From an uncultured Oscillospiraceae bacterium (GTDB taxonomy: Bacteria; Bacillota_A; Clostridia; Oscillospirales; Oscillospiraceae): a stretch of DNA of 6,473 bases. Under the pieces are notes generated by a model. The model worked only from the letters and a program-made list of their open reading frames with translations, searched no databases and had not been told where the DNA came from. The translations under genes were made by a program, and so were the position numbers. Below, one piece after another: positions 1 to 4,716 of the stretch; the first letter of the stretch is position 1; each line of letters begins with the position of its first letter. The stretch is from positions 1-6,473 of the forward strand of contig CAAFFR010000049.1 in the NCBI GenBank assembly GCA_900762245.1, read 5' to 3'.

Positions 1-457
1 AGAGGGATTCCAGATCCGTCAATTCTTTGGAAAAATCCTCCTTTGTGGACAATTTGCTCATGTCATAGTGGTGCATGGTATGGTTGGCAACGATATGCCC
101 CTCGTCTACCATCCGCCGCACAAGATCGGCATTTTTCTCGATGTAATTGCCCACCAGAAAGAAGGCGGCGGGCACCTGCTGGGCTTTCAGCGTGTCCAGA
201 ATCTTCTCTGTAGAGCCATTTTCATAGCCTGCATCGAAGGTCAGATACAGCGTTTTCTCTGCCGGGTCCCCCATATACACCGCGTCGTACTGCTTCAGCT
301 GGTCCCTCCCCGCGTTGCCGATGGGAGGCGCTCCCTCCGTCCGAAAGCTGAGGCCCCAGGAGCCGGTTTCCAGAGTGCTTCCCGAAAATATGGTGATGGC
401 TACCGTCACCGCAGCAGCCATGGCCAGCAGCAGGATCACAAGATCCCGTTTCCGCAT
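1..457 (-). CDS. PdaA-like polysaccharide deacetylase, N-terminal part (cut by window edge)
   Basis: This is the first 152 residues of a NodB-fold polysaccharide deacetylase; the C-terminal part lies beyond base 1. Residues about 6-25 are hydrophobic after MRKR, which fits a signal anchor placing the enzyme outside the membrane. The deacetylase domain starts near residue 68 with KTLYLTFDAGYENG (residues 68-81), where D75 is the expected catalytic base. The second motif, NHTMHH (125-130), supplies the expected metal ligands H126 and H130. The usual second Asp of the TFDD motif is Ala here (A76). The PdaA group, which deacetylates N-acetylmuramic acid on the way to muramic delta-lactam in spore cortex, also departs from TFDD and has a similar GYENG stretch, so I favour that group over chitin or xylan deacetylases. 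The start is well supported: AAAGGAGGGG at 465-474 lies 7 bases ahead of the ATG. It sits 146 bases downstream of bioY with no clear promoter seen. Family assignment is firm; the substrate is inferred. Confidence 0.9.
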   Translation of the reverse strand, partial: MRKRDLVILLLAMAAAVTVAITIFSGSTLETGSWGLSFRTEGAPPIGNAGRDQLKQYDAVYMGDPAEKTLYLTFDAGYENGSTEKILDTLKAQQVPAAFFLVGNYIEKNADLVRRMVDEGHIVANHTMHHYDMSKLSTKEDFSKELTDLESL

Positions 458-515
458 AAAAAATCCCCTCCTTTGGGACAGCCTATGCCCAACAGAGAGG
501 GGATATTCCATTTCC

Positions 516-533
516 GCACGGGCGGGCCCATGC
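516..533. other. Short GC-rich hairpin between bioY and the deacetylase gene
   Basis: In the 146-base gap 458-603, the bases GCACGGG and CCCATGC flank a four-base centre, giving a 7-bp stem with one G-T pair. Neither strand has a T-run after it, so it does not look like a standard terminator. It might be a transcript-stabilising or pausing structure, or chance in GC-rich DNA. I see nothing else firm in this gap. Confidence 0.3.
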
Positions 534-603
534 CTTCTGCGTGACAATGGGATTATGGTAATGTCTGCTTATGCACACACCGTTTTTTGAAATTCAGTAC
601 GCA

Positions 604-1107
604 TTATTTTACAAATTTCCCAAGGCGCTTGCCCATGGTATAGGCCAGTCCGATTTTGATGGTATCCGGGATCAGGTAAGGCACCACGCAGGTCATGATG
701 GCAGCTCCGAAGCCAACGCCCCCGGCATAGACCGAAAACCACCAGCAGCCGCAGCCGTAGCACGCCAGCATGGCGAAGACCGATGCCGGAATTTTTCCGA
801 AGCGTTCCAACGCCCAGTAAACAAGCCCTGCCGCCAGAAAGCCCCAGAGGAATCCTCCGGTGACATCCAGCAGCGCTGCCGCGCCTCCCCGGAATCCGGA
901 AAACACCGGAAGGCCCACCATTCCCAGCAGCAGGTACAGCCCGATGCTGACACTGCCCCATTTTCCCCCCAGGGTTCCCAGTGCCAGGAACACCGCAAAG
1001 GTCTGCATGGTGAAGGAAATGGGAGGAATGGGGATGGATAGCCAGGCACAGATGGCGGTAAGGGAGGCAAACAGGCTGGCCTGGGTCATTTTTTTAACAT
1101 TTTTCAT
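604..1107 (-). CDS. bioY: Biotin ECF transporter S component BioY
   Basis: BioY is the membrane subunit that binds biotin; with the general EcfT and EcfA/A' energising subunits it imports biotin. The 167-residue protein is almost entirely hydrophobic, consistent with about six membrane segments, and is slightly short for the family. Family marks are the N-terminal stretch ASLFASLTAICAWLSIP (10-26), the region LGMVGLPVFSGFRGG (61-75), TGGFLWGF (83-90) and the C-terminal PDTIKIGLA (147-155). The usual GPTGG is DVTGG here (81-85). No ecfT or ecfA gene is present, as expected for a group II S component that uses shared energisers encoded elsewhere. The start ATG fits the family's N-terminus, but the bases before it (CCGAGTTTTT) contain no good Shine-Dalgarno sequence, unlike most other genes here. 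A hairpin lies at 1125-1160 in its leader. It follows the ADP-ribosylglycohydrolase-like gene by 75 bases and may be its second cistron. I see no BirA-type GTTAAC palindrome upstream. Confidence 0.93.
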   Translation of the reverse strand: MKNVKKMTQASLFASLTAICAWLSIPIPPISFTMQTFAVFLALGTLGGKWGSVSIGLYLLLGMVGLPVFSGFRGGAAALLDVTGGFLWGFLAAGLVYWALERFGKIPASVFAMLACYGCGCWWFSVYAGGVGFGAAIMTCVVPYLIPDTIKIGLAYTMGKRLGKFVK

Positions 1108-1124
1108 AAAAACTCGGAAAATAT

Positions 1125-1160
1125 GTCATTCCCGGCGGACTAAGTCCACCGGGGAATGGC
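1125..1160. repeat. Palindromic element/hairpin in the bioY leader
   Basis: The arms CATTCCCGGCGGACT (1127-1141) and AGTCCACCGGGGAATG (1143-1158) pair almost fully, with one G-T pair and one bulged base, extended outward to 1125/1160. On the plus strand a T5 run follows (1164-1168), but no plus-strand gene ends here. On the minus strand it is followed by ACATATTTTCC, a weak T-rich tail. It could act as a leaky terminator or attenuator between the upstream gene and bioY, or be a small palindromic repeat. Its GTCATT end resembles the end of the larger element at 3765-3889. Confidence 0.6.
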
Positions 1161-1182
1161 AGCTTTTTGATAATTTTTCTGC

Positions 1183-2283
1183 TTACTGCCCCCCGTGGAG
1201 GTACTTATAATCCCAGTCCAGGTCGAAGAGTTTGTTGCCCTGTTCCATGGGGCAGCCGGTGTAGAGGTCATCTGCCAGTTCCCGGAGGATTTCAGCCGGT
1301 TCCAGGCATTCGATGTAAAATTCCGGCAGGGCTTCCTCACCCATTTTCAGACCCAGAATGGCGCCCACGATGGCACCTACCGCGGCGCTGCGGCCGGAGT
1401 GGTTCACAGCCACGATCATGGCCCGGTCGAAATCCTCGCCGCAGACCAGACAGGTGTAGATGGCGCCTGCCAGCACCTGGGCGGCGTTGTCGCAGCCAAG
1501 GCGCTCCATGACCTCCACTGCCCGGACCCCGTGGGTCTCGGAATAGGTGATGGCGTGGCGGATCAGGGTGGCGATGTCAAAGGCCTGGGAATACTGGTGG
1601 CCGAACTGCTCCTTGACAGCTTCTGCCGCTTCCAGCGCCACACGCTTGAGGGACGCGTTGGGCCTGCGGATCAGGCGGCTCATAATGTGGGCAAGCACCG
1701 CGCCGGAGAGGAAGGCGGTAGGTCCGCCGTGGGTCAGGGCCACAGCCTCGGCACCTAAGCGGTCGATCTCCTGCTGGTCCATCCGGTCCTCGTGGAAAAA
1801 CAGGCCCACGCCGATGGCGGCGGTGAGGCTGTGGGGGCCGGTATGGGGGGTGGTGGGGGTTTCCAGAGTGCCCAGGTTTTTCCGGTTCAGGGTTTCCAGC
1901 ATCCGGGTGTCCATGCAGTGCCGGCGGCACAGCTCCTCCCGGCGGCCCAGCCAGCTGTAGGTCTTGGTGGGACGGCCCCAGGCCCGCTGCAAAGCGGCCC
2001 ATTCATAGCTGGAAAGGGCGATGTATTTGATAAAGGGGGCCATTTTGCCCGTCATCTGCCCCCGGGTCAGGCCGAACAGCAGACCGTTGCAGGTAAATGC
2101 CGCGATCTGGGTATAGGAGGTCACATCCGCGTAGCCGTTGACCAGATCATAGCCCAAAAGACCGTTGGGACCGTAGTCTTCCCGGATCTCCTGCCAGCTG
2201 CGGCTGTCCACGGTGTAGCCCATGGCATCGCCTACGGCCATGCCCAAAAGGCAGCCGCGGTATGTACTTTGCTGTACGGCCAT
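1183..2283 (-). CDS. ADP-ribosylglycohydrolase-fold protein lacking the metal-binding aspartates
   Basis: The 366-residue protein has the all-helical ADP-ribosylglycohydrolase (DraG/ARH) layout: RGCLLGMAVGDAMG near the start (9-22), ALTHGGPTAFLSGAVLA in the middle (182-198) and NHSGRSAAVGAIVGAILG near the end (294-311). Active members remove ADP-ribose from proteins or small molecules using two magnesium ions held by Asp residues in TDDT and GDSDS/GDTDT motifs. Here the first motif reads TSYT (55-58) and the second GRSAA (297-301), so all four expected Asp are replaced (S56, Y57, R298, A300). The frame is intact, so this looks like a preserved variant rather than a decayed gene; hydrolase activity is doubtful. 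The conserved-looking stretch DYGPNGLLGYDLVNG (36-50) might belong to a subfamily. I chose ATG 2283 because AAAGGAGGA lies 7 bases upstream and the promoter at 2322-2350 would begin transcription near 2315; an in-frame ATG at 2313 is too close to that and has no binding site. The protein looks cytoplasmic. bioY follows 75 bases downstream. Confidence 0.85.
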   Translation of the reverse strand: MAVQQSTYRGCLLGMAVGDAMGYTVDSRSWQEIREDYGPNGLLGYDLVNGYADVTSYTQIAAFTCNGLLFGLTRGQMTGKMAPFIKYIALSSYEWAALQRAWGRPTKTYSWLGRREELCRRHCMDTRMLETLNRKNLGTLETPTTPHTGPHSLTAAIGVGLFFHEDRMDQQEIDRLGAEAVALTHGGPTAFLSGAVLAHIMSRLIRRPNASLKRVALEAAEAVKEQFGHQYSQAFDIATLIRHAITYSETHGVRAVEVMERLGCDNAAQVLAGAIYTCLVCGEDFDRAMIVAVNHSGRSAAVGAIVGAILGLKMGEEALPEFYIECLEPAEILRELADDLYTGCPMEQGNKLFDLDWDYKYLHGGQ

Positions 2284-2321
2284 AATCCGTCCTCCTTTTG
2301 ACCGGTTTTCCATATGACTTT

Positions 2322-2350
2322 ATTATATCGGACCGCCATAAAAAACACAA
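2322..2350 (-). promoter_or_regulatory. Sigma-A-type promoter for the ADP-ribosylglycohydrolase-like gene
   Basis: On the minus strand the -35 box TTGTGT (2345-2350) and a perfect -10 box TATAAT (2322-2327) are separated by 17 bases. Transcription would begin near 2315, giving a leader of about 32 bases that contains the strong ribosome binding site of the start at 2283. The promoter lies in the 99-base gap after the mocR stop, where no terminator hairpin is visible, so mocR read-through is also possible. Confidence 0.75.
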
Positions 2351-2382
2351 GCAAAATATGGTATCCAAACTGACAAAAAAGT

Positions 2383-3747
2383 TTACATAATATCTGACAA
2401 TTCCTCCAATGCCCGCTCCAGCGCTTCCTCCTTCAGACCGGAATAATTCACCACCAGACAGTGGGTATCGGTCCGGGATTCGTGGTAGTAGTCACTGAGG
2501 GCCCGGATCCGGATACCCCGTTCCTCCAGCCGGCCGGTCAGCTCCCGGTCTGTCAGGAGGGTGTCTGCCTGCAGCAGAAAGTGAAGGCCTGCATCCAGCT
2601 CCAAAATGGTGAGCTTGTCTGCAAATGCACAATTTTCCAGGAGAGAAACCACGGCATTTCGCCGGGCTTTATAGAATTTCCGCATCCGGTTGATGTGCTT
2701 TTCAAAGTGGCCCCGGCTCAGGAAGCGGGCCAGGGTGTACTGCTCGAAGGAGGGCACCGTGCAGCTGTAGAATCCCAGCCGGCGGCGAAACTCCGCCATC
2801 AGGTCAGTGGGCAGCACCATATAGCTGATACGGATGGAGGGTGCCAGACTTTTGGAAAAGGTGTTCATGTAAATGACCCGTCCCGAAAAATCCAGGGACT
2901 GCATGGCAGGCTTGGGGTGGGCATCGAAGCGAAATTCGCTGTCATAATCGTCCTCGATGATCCACTTTCCTGCCCTGGCCCAGTCCAGAAGCTCCATGCG
3001 GCGGCTGACAGGGGTCACCAGACCGCTGGGAAAATGGTGGGAGGGAGAGCAGTGGAGCACATCCGCAGCCGCCAGACTGTCGGGGCGCACGCCCTTTTCG
3101 TCCATGGCGGCACTGACGCAGCTTACCCCGGCGGCGGCATAGACCTTGCGGATTTTGCCGTAGCCCGGCTCTTCCACAGCATAGGTCTTTTCCCGGCCCA
3201 GCAGCTGGATCAGCAGATTATACAGAAAGTCAGTGCCCGCACCGATGAGGATGTTCTCCGGGTCCACATGCATCCCACGGAAGGCAGCCAGGTGGGCGGC
3301 GATGGCCTGCCGCAGCTCCGGAATGCCCTGATTGGGCAGGGGGGCCAGGAGCTTTTCGCCGTAGTCCAGCATGACCTCCCGCTGCAGCTTGGACCAGACG
3401 GAGAAGGGAAAGTGCTCCGTGCCGTTGGCCGTCAGGTCCAGCAGCATTTCCCGGGGCCGGTCTTCCCGGACAGCCGGTGCGACGCTCTGGGGCCGGACCC
3501 GCCGTTCCACTGCCTCCACGAAATAGCCCCGCTTTTCCTCGGAGCGGATGTAGCCCTCAGAAAGAAGCTGGGCGTAGGCAGTTTCCACGGTGATCTTGCT
3601 GACCTCCAGATTCTGGGCCAGTGCCCGCTTGGAGGGCAGTTTTTCCCCGGGTTTCAGCACCCCGGATAAAATATCCTCCCGGATGCAGCGGTACAGCGCC
3701 TCATAAAGAGGCACACCGGGAGATTTTTTCAGTTCGTAAGTTAACAT
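2383..3747 (-). CDS. MocR-family (GntR/aminotransferase-like) PLP-dependent transcription regulator
   Basis: A 454-residue regulator with a GntR winged helix (about 10-78; LPSKRALAQNLEVSKITVETAY at 37-58 covers the helix-turn-helix) joined to a fold-type I aminotransferase domain (about 100-454). The PLP-binding marks are present: SPSHHFPSG (234-242), IEDDYDSEFR (264-273) with D266 and Y268 at the positions of GabR D279 and Y281, and NTFSKSLAPS (295-304) with K299 as the likely Schiff-base lysine. The Asp-to-Lys spacing of 33 equals that in GabR. Such proteins sense PLP or a PLP-amino compound adduct and control, for example, vitamin B6 or amino acid genes. Many MocR genes are divergent from their target; here both neighbours are on the same strand, so no target is evident. 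The length is normal. The binding site ahead of the ATG is modest (GGTGAT), and a repeat ends only 17 bases upstream of the start, putting its hairpin arm in the leader if transcription begins farther upstream. Specific names such as pdxR or gabR are not justified. Confidence 0.93.
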   Translation of the reverse strand: MLTYELKKSPGVPLYEALYRCIREDILSGVLKPGEKLPSKRALAQNLEVSKITVETAYAQLLSEGYIRSEEKRGYFVEAVERRVRPQSVAPAVREDRPREMLLDLTANGTEHFPFSVWSKLQREVMLDYGEKLLAPLPNQGIPELRQAIAAHLAAFRGMHVDPENILIGAGTDFLYNLLIQLLGREKTYAVEEPGYGKIRKVYAAAGVSCVSAAMDEKGVRPDSLAAADVLHCSPSHHFPSGLVTPVSRRMELLDWARAGKWIIEDDYDSEFRFDAHPKPAMQSLDFSGRVIYMNTFSKSLAPSIRISYMVLPTDLMAEFRRRLGFYSCTVPSFEQYTLARFLSRGHFEKHINRMRKFYKARRNAVVSLLENCAFADKLTILELDAGLHFLLQADTLLTDRELTGRLEERGIRIRALSDYYHESRTDTHCLVVNYSGLKEEALERALEELSDIM

Positions 3748-3764
3748 AACATCACCAACGGGAA

Positions 3765-3889
3765 GTCATTGCGAACCAGCGCACACGCTGGTGTGGCAAT
3801 CTCCTCCGAAGGTCCGTGCAGTACCGTAAAATGATACATTCCAGAAATTTGTAGGGGATTGCCACGTCGCTGGCGCTCCTCGCAATGAC
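3765..3889. repeat. 125-bp inverted-repeat (MITE/REP-like) element between thiN and mocR
   Basis: The two ends are imperfect inverted copies of about 37-40 bases: the left begins GTCATTGCGAACCAGCG and runs to about 3804; the right, read on the other strand, begins GTCATTGCGAGGAGCGCC (from 3889 inward to about 3853). Both share the inner GTGGCAATC. The left arm also folds by itself: ACCAGCG and CGCTGGT around CACA, enclosed by ATTGC and GCAAT (3768-3800). It encodes no protein. The centre (about 3805-3852) is unlike the arms. It separates thiN (stop 13 bases away) from mocR (start 17 bases away), and may provide thiN's transcript end. Small non-coding palindromes of this kind are moved by transposases acting in trans; that is general knowledge, and no transposase is in the window. 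Confidence 0.8.
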
Positions 3890-3902
3890 ATATTTTGGGG
3901 CA

Positions 3903-4532
3903 TTAACGCAAAGGAAACCCATTCTCCCGGTCCCAGAGGACCAGCAGGCTGCCCTTTTCCACGGAAATTTTTGCGTTGGCACCGGTGAAATGGTTGCTGA
4001 CACCCAGAGGAAAGCCGGGGGTCAGGGTGCCGTTTTGCAGCGGATAATACAGCCCTTCCAGGGTGACCCCCTGGGCATCAGACCCCATGCAGAAGACGGA
4101 AACCGTGCCCGTTGCCCCCGCCGGAAAGGAAATACTGCCATCCTTCACCACCGTCACCATGGTGGTGCTTCCGATGAGATAACCCACGGCGCCGTGGTCG
4201 GCAAGGTATTGCAGGGTCTGGAAATTGGCTACGGTATGGTCCAGCCGCGGGCCGTCCAGACTGCCGTAGAGCAGAAATTCCCGGTACCCCAGCTGAAGTC
4301 CCCGGCGCACTGCCAGCATGGCATCGGTGTCATCCTTCTCCACCGGGAAGACATTGGCCCCTTCCGGAGTAAATCCCAGAGAATCAAAGTCCCCCAGCAC
4401 CGTATCCGGCGTGATGCCGAGCTTCCGGGTATGCCGCAGCCCCCCGTCGGCAGCGATGACATGATCCCCCGCCCCGATGGGCCGCGCCAAGGCCTCAAAC
4501 CCCGCCGCGCAGAAAATAATACAGCTTCCCAT
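3903..4532 (-). CDS. thiN: Thiamine pyrophosphokinase
   Basis: This enzyme transfers diphosphate from ATP to thiamine, giving thiamine diphosphate, and lets the cell use salvaged thiamine. The 209-residue length is typical of the bacterial ThiN type. Visible motifs in order: AADGG (27-31), TVLGDFDSLG (44-53) and EKDDTDAMLA (65-74), whose acidic residues bind the metal-nucleotide, then YGSLDGPRLDHTVANFQTL (89-107), a hallmark of the family. The C-terminal thiamine-binding beta domain has GVSNHF (177-182), where many members have GVSNEF. The start is supported by GAGGTGA about 5 bases ahead of the ATG. It is preceded by a terminator-bearing repeat and followed by another repeat, so it is probably a single-gene unit. 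In many Firmicutes thiN lies next to rpe and rsgA; those are absent here. I see no TPP riboswitch upstream. The enzyme is expected to be soluble and cytoplasmic. Confidence 0.96.
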   Translation of the reverse strand: MGSCIIFCAAGFEALARPIGAGDHVIAADGGLRHTRKLGITPDTVLGDFDSLGFTPEGANVFPVEKDDTDAMLAVRRGLQLGYREFLLYGSLDGPRLDHTVANFQTLQYLADHGAVGYLIGSTTMVTVVKDGSISFPAGATGTVSVFCMGSDAQGVTLEGLYYPLQNGTLTPGFPLGVSNHFTGANAKISVEKGSLLVLWDRENGFPLR

Positions 4533-4559
4533 AGTTCACCTCACTGTTTTTGTGCCTTT

Positions 4560-4588
4560 AGTTTACCATAGACCAAGGCAAAGGGGAA
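4560..4588 (-). promoter_or_regulatory. Possible weak promoter for thiN
   Basis: On the minus strand a -10-like TAAACT (4560-4565) sits 17 bases from TTCCCC (4583-4588), a poor -35 box. It lies in the only unoccupied DNA between the malQ terminator and thiN, which presumably needs its own promoter, and would give a leader of about 20 bases. The match is weak and chance is quite possible. Confidence 0.22.
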
Positions 4589-4598
4589 GATATCCAAT

Positions 4599-4629
4599 AA
4601 AAAAAGTAGGGCGCGGATACATCCGCGCC
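4599..4629 (-). terminator. malQ: Rho-independent terminator for malQ, formed by the repeat element
   Basis: Read on the minus strand, GGCGCGGAT and ATCCGCGCC pair in 9 bp around two bases (4610-4629), followed by CTAC and seven T (4599-4605). Alternatively the two 29-base ends of the whole element (4606-4709) pair, making a longer stem that directly abuts the T-run. Either form resembles an intrinsic terminator for malQ and would insulate thiN. Confidence 0.65.
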
Positions 4630-4709
4630 GGGCAGTTTCGACATTTGAGCAGTACATTGGAAACGCTCAGGCATCGATGGTGCCCGGCGGGGATATATCC
4701 CCGCCCTAC
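4606..4709. repeat. 104-bp inverted-repeat (MITE-like) element between malQ and thiN
   Basis: The ends are 29-base inverted copies (4606-4634 and 4681-4709) with only three differences. Each end starts GTAGGGCG and finishes CGCCGGGCA when read inward. Each end is also a palindrome of its own: GGCGCGGATACATCCGCGCC on the left and GGCGGGGATATATCCCCGCC on the right. The 46-base centre is not obviously repetitive and has no reading frame of note. No target-site duplication is clear. The element begins 7 bases past the malQ stop codon, and the A-run at its other edge turns it into a terminator for malQ. Confidence 0.85.
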
Positions 4710-4716
4710 AGGTAAT

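Noticed and set aside
551..574. Sigma-G-like promoter for the deacetylase (GCATA and CATAATC on the minus strand)
   Set aside because: The spacer is only 12 bases, too short for a functional sigma-G promoter, and the leader would be unusually long.
1195..1758. Plus-strand open frame of 187 codons opposite the ADP-ribosylglycohydrolase-like gene
   Set aside because: Antisense shadow of a gene with promoter, ribosome binding site and family motifs.
2284..2313. Ten-codon N-terminal extension of the ADP-ribosylglycohydrolase-like protein from an ATG at 2313
   Set aside because: The predicted transcription start is at about 2315, leaving no room for a ribosome binding site, while the ATG at 2283 has an excellent one.
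2461..3669. Plus-strand open frame of 402 codons opposite mocR
   Set aside because: It mirrors the codon structure of a well-supported MocR gene and its product shows no family motifs.
3752..4003. Minus-strand frame of 83 codons across the 125-bp repeat and the thiN end
   Set aside because: It overlaps thiN in another frame and its latter part is only a translation of the inverted-repeat element (giving a VIARSASDVAIP-like string).
4533..4605. TPP riboswitch ahead of thiN
   Set aside because: The space is only about 70 bases before the terminator and contains no THI-box-like conserved stretches.
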